Part shown: positions 43,038-52,046 of the stretch, in pieces
Layout of the letters: the number at the start of each line of letters is the position of its first letter
Numbering within the stretch: the first letter of the stretch is position 1
NCBI GenBank assembly: GCA_017512805.1
Contig: JAFWES010000081.1
Span: 1-59,998 of the forward strand
DNA: 59,998 bases
DNA from: Clostridia bacterium
GTDB taxonomy: Bacteria > Bacillota > Clostridia > Christensenellales > Aristaeellaceae
Direction of reading: 5' to 3'
Position numbers and translations under genes: made by a program
The notes under the pieces: model-generated
Databases searched by the model: none
What the model was told of the DNA's origin: nothing
The model's input: the letters and a program-made list of their open reading frames with translations, nothing else

Positions 43038-44576
43038 TTACTGGCCCATATACCGGGCATACGCAGCAAGATGAATGTTGATCAGATCCTGCACGCCCAT
43101 CTGGCCCAGCTTCGCAATGTAGCTGTCCCATTCCTCTTCCACGCCGCCTTCGGTCACCCAGTGGGCATACTGCTGACTGCAGTAGCTGGTGATGTCCGCG
43201 CTCAGGAACGCGATCTGTTCCAGCTCGTCCGCGGTATAGGACACGACCGGGAAGGTGTCCCGCGCATACTTCGCGTTCACCGCGTCGTCCGCCAGCTTGA
43301 TGCCGTCGCCTTCGGTGGTGGGCAGGATAACCTTCGCTTCGAACTCTTCATTCATGTACTTGGGGCCGTGATCACGGAAGGAGAAGGTCCAGCAGGAGGT
43401 ATCCAGATTGATGCCGGAGTCCGCGGCGGGCAGCAGCACTTCGTAGGTGCCGTCCTCGTTCTTCGCGATCTTGCCGTCGCCGATGGAGCCGTAGTAGGTC
43501 TGCAGGGACGCTTCGTCGGTGTAGAACTGATCCGCCCAGGCCAGAAGCTTGCCGGGATCGGAGCAGTTCTTCGTGATGACCAGTTCGTTCTTGCCATAGT
43601 TCAGGAAGGTGGGGTCAGATTCGACATAGCGGTTGCCGTCCGGGCCGGCCACGGCTTCCACCACCACATAGTCCTTGGCGTTGCCCAGCAGCTCGGCATC
43701 TGCGGTCCAGGCGAACACGATGCCGGTCCGCGGCCCGTTCTCCGTATCCTGCACCTTCGCCCGCACCATATCGGAGGTCTGGGTGAAATATTCCGGATCC
43801 AGCGCGCCGTTCACATACAGCTCGCGCGCCCACTTCACGGCTTCCTTGTAGTTTTCCGCCATGGGCACAAAGTAGGGCTGTCCCTCGGCGTTGATGCCCA
43901 TGAAGTTGCCCGCGCGGCTGGTCTGCACGCCGAAGGGCAGCAGCAGGTTGTTCAGGTCAAACTGCAGGGAGGACGCGGCGATGAAGCCGTAGCGGCCTTC
44001 GCCGGACTTGGAGAACGCCACCAGCGTATCGGCCAGTTCCGTGTAGGTGGTGGGCATCGGGAGGTTCAGCTCCTCCAGCCATACCTTGTTGATGTACATT
44101 TCATTGGCAGTTATCGGCCGCATGGGCAGCTTCTTGGGCAGGCTCCAGATTTTGCCCTCGGCGTCCGTGCACATGGCCTTCATGGAGGGATCCTTCTCGA
44201 AGATCGCCGTCAGGTTCGGCATGTACTGCGGAATCAGATCGGTGAGTTCCACAAAATAGTCCTGATTCGGCACGATGTCCGCGTCCGTCAGGGAGATCGA
44301 GCCAAAGAACGCATCCGGCAGCGCGCTCAGGCCGCTGGCCAGCATCAGGGATTTCTGATCGCTCCAGGAACCGTTCCAATAGGGCTGCCATTCAATGTTC
44401 ACGCCCGTCTTTTCGCTGATTTCCTTCAGGAACGCGGTCTGGGTGAAATCGGTTCCCCAAACCTCGGTCCAGCGGTTGACCGCCACCTTGAAGGTGGGGA
44501 CGTCTTCTGCCAGGGATACCGCCAGGGTACCCAGCAGAAGGCACAGGGTGAGCGTCAGAGCCAACAGTTTTTTCAT
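43038..44576 (-). CDS. extracellular sugar-binding protein of ABC importer (LplA type)
   Basis: 512 aa. Signal peptide KKLLALTLTLCLLLGTLAVS, probable signal-peptidase-I cleavage SLA-ED and no lipobox. Typical features: FLKEISEKTGVNIEWQPY near the N-terminus, LSALPDAFFG and the EMYINKVWLEELNLPMPTTY block of the LplA/family 1 binding proteins. It captures oligosaccharides for the two permeases encoded upstream. The ATPase (MsmK-type) is not in the operon, as usual for this importer class. Confidence 0.9.
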   Translation of the reverse strand: MKKLLALTLTLCLLLGTLAVSLAEDVPTFKVAVNRWTEVWGTDFTQTAFLKEISEKTGVNIEWQPYWNGSWSDQKSLMLASGLSALPDAFFGSISLTDADIVPNQDYFVELTDLIPQYMPNLTAIFEKDPSMKAMCTDAEGKIWSLPKKLPMRPITANEMYINKVWLEELNLPMPTTYTELADTLVAFSKSGEGRYGFIAASSLQFDLNNLLLPFGVQTSRAGNFMGINAEGQPYFVPMAENYKEAVKWARELYVNGALDPEYFTQTSDMVRAKVQDTENGPRTGIVFAWTADAELLGNAKDYVVVEAVAGPDGNRYVESDPTFLNYGKNELVITKNCSDPGKLLAWADQFYTDEASLQTYYGSIGDGKIAKNEDGTYEVLLPAADSGINLDTSCWTFSFRDHGPKYMNEEFEAKVILPTTEGDGIKLADDAVNAKYARDTFPVVSYTADELEQIAFLSADITSYCSQQYAHWVTEGGVEEEWDSYIAKLGQMGVQDLINIHLAAYARYMGQ

Positions 44577-44628
44577 GATTTTTTCCTCCTTCTTGTTTAT
44601 GTTCAGGCGTTTCCGCCATGAAACCGTA

Positions 44629-45552
44629 TCAGCCTTTCAGCGCGCCGATCATGACGCCCTGATTGAAATATTTCTGTACAAAGGGATACATTGTCATGAT
44701 GGGCAGCGAGGATACCACAATCGCCCCGTACTTGATCAGATTCGCCTTGCGGTTGATATCCGCCGCAGCGGAGCCGGTCATGGCCGAGGCAGCCATCTCA
44801 TTGTTGATCAGGATATTGCGCATCACCAGCTGCAGCGGATATTTTTCCGGCGTGCGCAGATAGATCATGGCGTTGAAGTAGCTGTTCCAGTGGCCCACCG
44901 CTGCCCACAGGGCAATGACCGCCAGAATGGCTTTGGACAGCGGCAGGACGATCGTAAAGAAATACCGCAGGTTTCCGCAGCCGTCGATCTGCGCAGCGTC
45001 CCAGAGCTCTCCCGGAAGGCTGGTCTGAAAGAATGTTCTTGACACCACGATGTAGTAGGAGATGACCGAAAAAGGCAGCACCATCACCGTGAACGTGTCC
45101 ACCAGGTGAAAGGTATTGTTCAGAATAATGAAGGTGGGAATCAGCCCGCCGCCGAAAAACATCGGAAAGATGAAGAAAAAGGTGAAAAATCCCCGCCCCA
45201 CCAGATCCCGCCGCGAAAGCGCGTATGCCACCGGGATATTGACGGCCAGCATGATCAGCGTCCCGGCAAGGCTGTAGAGAATCGTATTCAGATATCCGTT
45301 CCACAGGTTGCCCATGGACAGCAGATAGCTGTATCCGTCCAGGCTGAAGCCCCTCGGCCAGAGCAGTACATTGCCCTGGGCCACCTGGTTGGGATCGCTG
45401 ATGGAGGCAATCACGATGAAGTACATGGGATACAGGGCCACCAGCGTCATGATGACCGCGACCGTATAGATGATTGCATCGAAGGTCTGGTCCGCCCGGC
45501 TCTTCCGGATACGGTTTCGTTTTCCTTCTTTCTCAGGCATTACACTGCTCAT
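44629..45552 (-). CDS. carbohydrate ABC permease, MalG/LplC type
   Basis: 307 aa, ATG 45552 after GGAGG. Six helices. The EAA loop PGELWDAAQIDGCGNLRYFF contains the MalG-type motif EAAxxDGxxxxxxF. The N-terminal tail is basic. It forms the channel with the LplB-type partner immediately upstream (15-bp gap). Confidence 0.93.
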   Translation of the reverse strand: MSSVMPEKEGKRNRIRKSRADQTFDAIIYTVAVIMTLVALYPMYFIVIASISDPNQVAQGNVLLWPRGFSLDGYSYLLSMGNLWNGYLNTILYSLAGTLIMLAVNIPVAYALSRRDLVGRGFFTFFFIFPMFFGGGLIPTFIILNNTFHLVDTFTVMVLPFSVISYYIVVSRTFFQTSLPGELWDAAQIDGCGNLRYFFTIVLPLSKAILAVIALWAAVGHWNSYFNAMIYLRTPEKYPLQLVMRNILINNEMAASAMTGSAAADINRKANLIKYGAIVVSSLPIMTMYPFVQKYFNQGVMIGALKG

Positions 45553-45567
45553 GGATCGCGCCTCCTT

Positions 45568-46497
45568 TCAGAACAGCGATGTGTCGCTGATCTTTTTGGA
45601 TATCTGGTTGACCAGGATCAGGATCACAAAGTTGACCACATTGTTGAACAGCCCGATGGCCGCGGAGTAGCTGTACTGGTTGGACTTGAGGCCCATCTTG
45701 TACAGGTAGGTGGAGATGATTTCGCTTCGGGCAATATTCAGGTCATTCTGCAGCAGATAGACCTTCTCAAAGCCCACCCCCAGCAGGCTCCCGCAGCGAA
45801 GAATAAAGAGCGTCACCATGGTCGGCACCAGCATCGGAATATCGATGGCGCGGATCATCTGCCATTTGTTCGCTCCGTCCACCTCCGCCGCCTCATACAG
45901 CTGCGGATCGATCGCCGACAGCGCCGCGATGTACATGATCGAATCCCAGCCCACATGCTGCCATACCTCCGTCCATACGTAGATGCCGGAGAAGGCATTC
46001 GCGCTGCCCATCAGATCCCCAATCTGAAATCCCATCAGGCCCATGATTTTCGGAATCACCCCGGAGGAAGGGGAAAGGAACATGATAATCATGCCGCACA
46101 TGACCACGGTGGAGATGAAATGCGGCAGATAGGTGGACACCTGGAACACCTTTTTGAACCGCTTCGCGTACATCTGGTTGCACATCAGCGCCAGCAGAAT
46201 CGGCAGCGGGAAGGTCACAACAATCGTATACAGGCTGATGACCAGCGTGTTCGTGATCGTATTGACGAACATGTAGGAATTGAAATACCGCTCAAAGTAT
46301 TTCAGTCCCGCCCACCTGCTTCCCCAGATCCCCGCCGCCGGTTTGAAATCCTTGAAGGCGATGATCACGCCGTACATGGGCAGATAGGTGAAGCAAATGA
46401 AAATCACGATCGCGGGAAGCATCAGCAGATACAGGCCCCAGTTCCGCCTGATATGTTCCCAGGTATGACTCCTTCCAGCGCTGAAGACCGTTCGCAT
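45568..46497 (-). CDS. carbohydrate ABC permease, MalF/LplB type
   Basis: 309 aa, first gene of the operon. Begins with RNWGLYLLMLPAIVIFICFT-YLPMYGVIIAFKDF, typical of LplB proteins. EAA loop LYEAAEVDGANKWQMIRAID. Six helices. The promoter with three operators lies 32-137 bp upstream. Confidence 0.93.
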   Translation of the reverse strand: MRTVFSAGRSHTWEHIRRNWGLYLLMLPAIVIFICFTYLPMYGVIIAFKDFKPAAGIWGSRWAGLKYFERYFNSYMFVNTITNTLVISLYTIVVTFPLPILLALMCNQMYAKRFKKVFQVSTYLPHFISTVVMCGMIIMFLSPSSGVIPKIMGLMGFQIGDLMGSANAFSGIYVWTEVWQHVGWDSIMYIAALSAIDPQLYEAAEVDGANKWQMIRAIDIPMLVPTMVTLFILRCGSLLGVGFEKVYLLQNDLNIARSEIISTYLYKMGLKSNQYSYSAAIGLFNNVVNFVILILVNQISKKISDTSLF

Positions 46498-46528
46498 CCT
46501 GCGTCATCTCCTCTGAATGAAATCTGGA

Positions 46529-46634
46529 TTTAACGTTAAACTTTACGTGGGCTTTTCCATTGCACTTTCTGGTCGGATTTAACGATAAACTTTACGTTCA
46601 ACTTGAGTATAACGTTAAACTCCCCGCCTGTCAA
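46529..46634 (-). promoter_or_regulatory. sugar-importer promoter with three LacI-type operators
   Basis: Minus strand: -35 TTGACA (46629-46634), 17-nt spacer, -10 TATACT (46606-46611). Operators: TATAACGTTAAA at 46608-46619, overlapping the -10; TTTAACGATAAA at 46578-46589; TTTAACGTTAAA at 46529-46540, a perfect 12-bp palindrome. Centres are 30 and 49 bp apart. A repeated TAAACTTTACGT follows the two downstream sites. Repression by a LacI-family protein with looping is likely. Confidence 0.75.
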
Positions 46635-46739
46635 TCCCTTTTTTAAAATTTTTTGAATGATTGGCATTTTTTCCCGGATTGGCCAGAACGAACGCGGAAG
46701 GATCCGTCCCCGCCTCGTCTGATTCATCTTCTTCGCCTC

Positions 46740-48236
46740 TCACCGGACGACCCGATACGGGGATTCCTCCGGGATCTCAATCTCTCCGCAGCTGCGGAAC
46801 TCGTCCAGAATCAGCTCCGAGATATCCGTCTGGATCTCCCGGACCCGGGGGCAGTCCCGGTAAAAGTCGAAATTGCCGGAGCCGGTAGCCCGGTAGTCGC
46901 ACATGCACAGGGTATACTGCTCATCGGGCGCCACCGGCTCGCCGCTGTCGAGCGTCAGGGAAACGACCCGCTCCCCCACCGGCTTCCGCAGGTCGAATAC
47001 ATACCGCACCCCGGCGAAATAATCGTAGTTGTAGTAGGCCTCCTTGGGCTCGAGGAACGGAGAGGCCACCCGCAGGCCGTCCTCCGGCGTCACCTGAAAG
47101 AAGCTGGCGCACTGCTCCAGCCCCTGCCGCAGCACCCGGCCCGTCACCCGCAGCACCACCAGGGTATTGGTATACACATAGCTGGCCACCACATCCCGCA
47201 CGGTGACCTCCCGGTCAAAACCCCGGACGGCGTTGCCCAGGGCGGCGCAGCTGATCTGCGCCCCGCTGGCGTGCAGCTGCACCCGGTTGAACAGCTGGGC
47301 GATCCCGCTCCCCTCCAGGGCCATAGACAGGTGGTCCTTCGGCCACAGGGGCCGGGACAGCCGTCCCACCGGCTGATCCAGCCAGGCGTTCACCTTTTCA
47401 AACAGCGCTTCTTCCTCCGGCCGAAGCGCCGCCCGGTCCGGCACCGGCAGCAGTTCCGAGGAAAACCGGCCTTCCTCATCCATGGTTACCCGGATAACCT
47501 TCTCCGCGTTGGCGGGCGGCTGCACCATCCAGGTGCCCGCCCAGGCGGCGCCGGGGAGCGCCAGATGCTGGTGCCCCGTCAGCAGCAGATCGAAGGGCAG
47601 CTCCTCGCACAGCCGGCAGGCGATGTTCTCGTCCGTATCCGACAGGAGCTTGCCGGTCGCCAGATCCTTTTCGATGCCTCCGTGATAGATCCCCACCAGC
47701 ACGTCGCATTTGTCCCGCAGGGCCAGGCAGGCCTGCCGCGCGGCCTCCAGGGGATCGGTGATCTTCAGGCCTACCAGGTTTTCCGGCTTCTCCCACCGAT
47801 TCACCCAGTCCGTCACAATGCCCACCAGGCCCACCCGCAGGCCGTTGCCCAAAACCCGGAGGGCCCAGGGCGCAATATCCAGCGCCCCGGTCTCATCCCG
47901 CACATTGGCGCAGAGGCATTCCGCGTTCAGCTCCCGCAGGTAGGCCCCCAGCTGTTCCTGCCCCAGGTTGAAGTCGTGATTCCCCAGGGTCACGAAATCG
48001 TATCCCCGGTCGTTCAGGGCCCGGGCGACGGGCAGGGGCTCCCCTTCCGTCCGGCAGTAATAGATCAGGGGCGAGCCCTGGATCGTATCCCCGCCGTCGA
48101 TGATCAGGGTATTTTCATCCTTGGGAAAGCGCATGGAAAGGAGCCCCATGGGATGGGGCTCCCGGTCCCGGAAATGGGTGGGATACAGGTATCCGTGGGT
48201 ATCTGAGGTAAAATAGATCGTCAGTTTGTTCTTCAT
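46740..48236 (-). CDS. 5'-nucleotidase / 2',3'-cyclic phosphodiesterase-like metallophosphatase
   Basis: Start ATG 48236, two bases after the phnE stop (an in-frame TTG two codons earlier would overlap it); 498 aa. N-terminal calcineurin-like domain with FTSDTHGYL, IDGGDTIQGSPL, TLGNHDFNLGQ and LLTGHQHLALPG (all metal ligands). The C-terminal 5'-nucleotidase domain has GNAVRGFDREVTVRDV and FDFYRDCP. There is no signal peptide. It is the last gene of the phosphonate-type transporter operon, so it may release phosphate from the imported compound. Confidence 0.87.
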   Translation of the reverse strand: MKNKLTIYFTSDTHGYLYPTHFRDREPHPMGLLSMRFPKDENTLIIDGGDTIQGSPLIYYCRTEGEPLPVARALNDRGYDFVTLGNHDFNLGQEQLGAYLRELNAECLCANVRDETGALDIAPWALRVLGNGLRVGLVGIVTDWVNRWEKPENLVGLKITDPLEAARQACLALRDKCDVLVGIYHGGIEKDLATGKLLSDTDENIACRLCEELPFDLLLTGHQHLALPGAAWAGTWMVQPPANAEKVIRVTMDEEGRFSSELLPVPDRAALRPEEEALFEKVNAWLDQPVGRLSRPLWPKDHLSMALEGSGIAQLFNRVQLHASGAQISCAALGNAVRGFDREVTVRDVVASYVYTNTLVVLRVTGRVLRQGLEQCASFFQVTPEDGLRVASPFLEPKEAYYNYDYFAGVRYVFDLRKPVGERVVSLTLDSGEPVAPDEQYTLCMCDYRATGSGNFDFYRDCPRVREIQTDISELILDEFRSCGEIEIPEESPYRVVR

Positions 48237-48238
48237 GC

Positions 48239-49081
48239 TCAACCCCGCGCCAGCTTGGCCCGGACCTTCGTCGAAAACAGTTCAATCAGGATCATCAGCA
48301 CGATCATGCCGGTCAGATACGCGCCGACCATGCTCCACCGGCTGGAGTTCATGCACTGAATCAGCGCCGCGCCGATGCCGCCGGCCCCGACGATGCCCAG
48401 GGTGGTGGCGTCCTTCACGTTGATGTCGAACCGATAGATGACCGTGGAAATAAAGTTGGGAATAATCTGGGGCAGGATGCCGTAGCGGACCTTCTGGAAC
48501 CCGTTGCATCCGGCGGCGTCTAGGCTTTCCAGGATCTTCGTGTCGATGTCCTCAATCGCTGTGATGTACATCTTGCAGATCATCCCGATGGAGCAGACCG
48601 ATTCCGTCACCACGCCGCAGAAGGCGTTGGGCCCCGTCACCCGGATCCACACCAGCGCCCAGACCAGGCTGGGAATCGTGCGGATGCCCAGAATCACGGT
48701 CCGGAAAATCAGTGCCACCGGCTTGGGCACGATGCGGTCGCAGGCCAGGAAGCTGAAGGGAATCGCCAGCACCCCGCCGATGAGGGTGCCCAGAACGGCG
48801 ATGGCCACCGTCTGCAGCAGCTGATAGGGCACGCCCTCGTTGGTCAGATTGAACAGCAGGTTCGTATCCGGGTGCACCAGCCCGTAGCCGATGCCCTGAG
48901 CGATGGTCATGCCCTTGGTGGCCAGGCCCTTATATTCGATGGAGGTGCCGCTCCACCCCAGCAGCGCCGCCACGATCAGAAGAATCAGCGTATACAGCCA
49001 CCAGAGCCGGGGCCGGGATTCGTAGGCCTCCTCGATGGTAAGGGGATGGTCCGCGTTCAGCAGGGATTTTGTCTTCGCCAT
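48239..49081 (-). CDS. phnE: phosphonate-type ABC permease PhnE (second copy)
   Basis: 280 aa, six helices, EAA-type loop ESLDAAGCNGFQKVRYGILPQ. It is the partner of the permease encoded upstream. The N-terminus is basic and rich in polar residues. Two-permease phosphonate importers are common in Bacillota. Confidence 0.9.
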   Translation of the reverse strand: MAKTKSLLNADHPLTIEEAYESRPRLWWLYTLILLIVAALLGWSGTSIEYKGLATKGMTIAQGIGYGLVHPDTNLLFNLTNEGVPYQLLQTVAIAVLGTLIGGVLAIPFSFLACDRIVPKPVALIFRTVILGIRTIPSLVWALVWIRVTGPNAFCGVVTESVCSIGMICKMYITAIEDIDTKILESLDAAGCNGFQKVRYGILPQIIPNFISTVIYRFDINVKDATTLGIVGAGGIGAALIQCMNSSRWSMVGAYLTGMIVLMILIELFSTKVRAKLARG

Positions 49082-49097
49082 GTTCTTCCTCCCCTCC

Positions 49098-49976
49098 TCA
49101 GCTCAGCTTCTTCCGCAGGTACTGGCTGGTGTTCTCGATGATGAGCACCACCACGAACAGGGCCAGCAGCACCGCGCCCAGGCTTTCGTAGTCCCGCCAG
49201 CCGATGAACTCGTTGATCAGGATGCCCAGGCCGCCCGCGCCCACGTATCCCAGGATCGCCGCGGCCCGGATGTTCATCTCCAGGCTGTAGAGGCAGTAGG
49301 ACAGATAGGTGGGCAGAATCTGGGGCATGCAGGCGCTCCAGAAGGACTGAAACTTGTTCGCCCCGAAGCTTTCCGTGGCCTCGAAGGCGCCCATGTCGAT
49401 GGTTTCGATGGATTCGTACATCATCTTCGCCACGATGCCGAAGGTGAACACGACGATAGCCACCGTGCCGGCGAAGGTGCCCAGCCCGAAAATCAGCGCG
49501 GCAAACTTGGCGATGATCAGCGTGGGCAGGGTCCGGATGACCATCAGCAGGATCCGCAGGAACCAGACCACGCCGGTGCTGCGGTTGATGTTGTTGGAAG
49601 CCATCACGGAGATGGGGAGCGCCATGGTCGCGCCGATGACCGAGCCCATGATGGACATCTTGATCGTGTCGAACAGGGCGTCCATCAGTTTTTTGGTACC
49701 GGCGGCGTCCCCGCCAAAATAGCTCCAGTTGGGATGAAAGATCCGCCCCAGAATGTAGCCGAGCTGATGTCCCCGCTCGATGATGATGCGGAAGTCAAAC
49801 CCCGTCACCACCGCGGAAATCCAGATCGCCGCGATCGTCAGCACCGCGATGAACGGCGCCCTGGAGACGGGCTTTTTCACGGTGTGCCCGTTAGGCAGGG
49901 TGATTTCCCGGGGCGGAATCAGCCGGTCCAGCAGCGGGGTTTTCACCGCCGCTTCCGCTTTCTGCTTTTTTCTCAT
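49098..49976 (-). CDS. phnE: phosphonate-type ABC permease PhnE (first copy)
   Basis: Start ATG 49976 (GAGG seven bases upstream); a longer frame to 50015 would overlap phnC. 292 aa. The N-terminal 40 residues are cytosolic and basic, then six helices with FEATESFGANKFQSFWSACMPQ as EAA loop. It shares IRTLPTLI(W/I)-type blocks with its neighbour. Confidence 0.9.
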   Translation of the reverse strand: MRKKQKAEAAVKTPLLDRLIPPREITLPNGHTVKKPVSRAPFIAVLTIAAIWISAVVTGFDFRIIIERGHQLGYILGRIFHPNWSYFGGDAAGTKKLMDALFDTIKMSIMGSVIGATMALPISVMASNNINRSTGVVWFLRILLMVIRTLPTLIIAKFAALIFGLGTFAGTVAIVVFTFGIVAKMMYESIETIDMGAFEATESFGANKFQSFWSACMPQILPTYLSYCLYSLEMNIRAAAILGYVGAGGLGILINEFIGWRDYESLGAVLLALFVVVLIIENTSQYLRKKLS

Positions 49977-49983
49977 GTCCGCC

Positions 49984-50742
49984 TCATTTCTCGGCGGTGG
50001 GAATCGCCGCGCCATTATAGATGTTGTCCAGAATCTCCTGGGTCACGCTGGCGGTGGGCCCGTCATAGACCACCTCGCCGGCCCGGATGCCGATGACCCG
50101 GGTGCAGTAGTTCAGCGCCAGGTCCACGTGGTGAATATTGATGAGCACGGTGATGTTCATCTCTTCGTTGATGCGCCGGAAGTCGCTCATGACCTGCTTC
50201 GCCGTCACCGGATCCAGGGCCGCCACCGGCTCGTCCGCCAGGATGATGGTGGGGTTCTGGTTCAGCGTCCGGGCCAGGGACACCCGCTGCTGCTGCCCGC
50301 CGGAAAGCTGGTCGCACCGGGTGTAGGCCTTGTCCAGGATGCCCACCTTGTCCAGCGCCTCCAGGGCGTGCATCTTCTGTTCCTTCGTAAACAGGCCCAG
50401 CAGCACCCGGAAAAAGTTCATATCCGGCACCATGCTGGTCAGCACGTTCTTGATCGCGGTGGACCGCGTCACCAGATTATAGGACTGAAAGATCATGCCG
50501 ATCTTCCGGCGGTACCGCCGCATGGCCTTCCCTTTCAGCGTCATCACGTCCGTCCCGTCCACGATGAGCTGGCCCCCCGTGATGTCGATCATCCGGTTAA
50601 TGGTCCGGATCAGGGTGGATTTCCCCGCCCCGGACAGGCCGATGATGGCCACAAATTCCCCCTGGTCGATGGTCAGGTTGACGTCCTTCAGGCCCTTGAC
50701 CCCATTGGGATACACCTTGTCCACATGCTTAAACTCGATCAT
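49984..50742 (-). CDS. phnC: phosphonate-type ABC ATPase PhnC
   Basis: 252 aa. Walker A GLSGAGKSTLIRTINRM (AGAGKS-type), Q-loop FQSYNLVTRSTAIKNVL, signature LSGGQQQRVSLARTL, Walker B IILADEPVAALDP and the H-loop HHVDLAL. The FQxYNLVxR block is characteristic of PhnC. It energises the PhnE pair. Confidence 0.93.
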   Translation of the reverse strand: MIEFKHVDKVYPNGVKGLKDVNLTIDQGEFVAIIGLSGAGKSTLIRTINRMIDITGGQLIVDGTDVMTLKGKAMRRYRRKIGMIFQSYNLVTRSTAIKNVLTSMVPDMNFFRVLLGLFTKEQKMHALEALDKVGILDKAYTRCDQLSGGQQQRVSLARTLNQNPTIILADEPVAALDPVTAKQVMSDFRRINEEMNITVLINIHHVDLALNYCTRVIGIRAGEVVYDGPTASVTQEILDNIYNGAAIPTAEK

Positions 50743-50778
50743 CTGGTTCTCTCCTTCTTCCGACCGGACCCGGAAAAA

Positions 50779-50807
50779 ACGCCCGGCAACTTACGGCTGC
50801 CGGGCGT
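50779..50807 (-). terminator. intra-operon stem-loop between phnD and phnC
   Basis: ACGCCCGGCA / TGCCGGGCGT (10 bp) followed on the minus strand by a T-run; it fits a partial terminator after the binding-protein gene. Confidence 0.8.
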
Positions 50808-50820
50808 TGGGAAATGCAGC

Positions 50821-51867
50821 TTACTTCACCACGGTCAGGGCCTGACGGGCGCCGTCATAATCGCTGTCCTGGGCGATGGCATAGCCGGCGTGGCTGTAGA
50901 CGGAGAAGATTTCCTTGCCTTCGTCGGTGTTGATGATGTTGATCAGAGCGGTCTGCAGCGCACTGATGAACTCGGGGTTGTAGATTTCGGGCTTCGCGGT
51001 GGTCACCGCCACAGTGTCGTTATAGATACCGGGGGTCACGCCGATGACGTTCAGCTCATTCCAGATGCTGTCTTCGCGGCCCATGCCCTGCTTGCCTGTG
51101 GCGTCGGCCTGATCGGTGGGCAGATTCCACGGGGTCTCATAGTCCCGGCGGCCGTCGGCGTAGCAGCAGATGATGTCCACCTGCTCGGAAGCGGCCTGCG
51201 CGAAAGCGTCGGCATAGCCCAGGTTGACAACGGAACTCAGGTCGGAGATCTTCTTGCCGTCATAGTGTTCCATCAGCCACATGGTGGGATAGATATAGCC
51301 CGCGGAGGAAGAGGTGTTGCCGACCGCCCAGGTGCAGTCGTTCAGCTCGTCCCAGGTCAGGGCTTCGCCGGCATTGACCTTGGCGGCCAGCGCCTTGCCC
51401 TTTTCGGTGGGCGCGGCGTAGATCAAGGAGCGGTAGAAGGTCACCTGATTTTCGGTGGGCAGGGTCTTGTTCGCGTCCCCGTTCCAGTCCGCCGGATTCT
51501 CGCTGTCGTTGGACAGCCCCGCACGGGTGGCAGTCAGGATGACGTCGACTTCCTTGTTCTGGCTGTAGATGGCATAGGTGCCGCCGGGCAGCCAGCCCAC
51601 ATCGATGGTGCCGGCGCTCATGGCTTCACCAGTGGCCTCATAGCTGGTACCCACGGAGATTTCCACTTCGCCGATATCATAGCCCAGGTTCGCCATCTCG
51701 GCCTTGATCAGGTCGGGCAGGTTCTTCGTCCCGGTGATGATCACGTCCGCGTCCTTGGAGGGAACGAACTGGAAGGTCAGCTTGTCCATTTTCACGTTGT
51801 CCGCCAGGGCCGCCGCGCAGGACAGCACCATCGCCAGAGCAAGCAACAGGGAAACGAGTTTCTTCAT
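50821..51867 (-). CDS. phnD: phosphonate/phosphite-type binding protein PhnD
   Basis: 348 aa. Signal peptide KKLVSLLLALAMVLSCAAAL with either lipidation at C17 (VLSC is a weak lipobox) or cleavage ALA-DN. The mature part begins KLTFQFVPSKDADVIITGTK and contains DVGWLPGGTYAIY, a PhnD-family ligand loop. It delivers phosphonate, phosphite or a related phospho-compound; the sequence cannot say which. Confidence 0.85.
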   Translation of the reverse strand: MKKLVSLLLALAMVLSCAAALADNVKMDKLTFQFVPSKDADVIITGTKNLPDLIKAEMANLGYDIGEVEISVGTSYEATGEAMSAGTIDVGWLPGGTYAIYSQNKEVDVILTATRAGLSNDSENPADWNGDANKTLPTENQVTFYRSLIYAAPTEKGKALAAKVNAGEALTWDELNDCTWAVGNTSSSAGYIYPTMWLMEHYDGKKISDLSSVVNLGYADAFAQAASEQVDIICCYADGRRDYETPWNLPTDQADATGKQGMGREDSIWNELNVIGVTPGIYNDTVAVTTAKPEIYNPEFISALQTALINIINTDEGKEIFSVYSHAGYAIAQDSDYDGARQALTVVK

Positions 51868-52046
51868 GAATGTTTTCCTCCCCTACATAATAGGCCGCAT
51901 CGCAGCCAGATACCAGTATACATGACCAGGGAGAATAATATGCAACAAAGCTGTTACGTTTTCATAACGATTTCAGTGCTGACCCCCTATGCCCGGATGA
52001 AGTGCCGGGAAGCGCATGCCGCACAGCAGCCACTTCCCTTTTCTTT

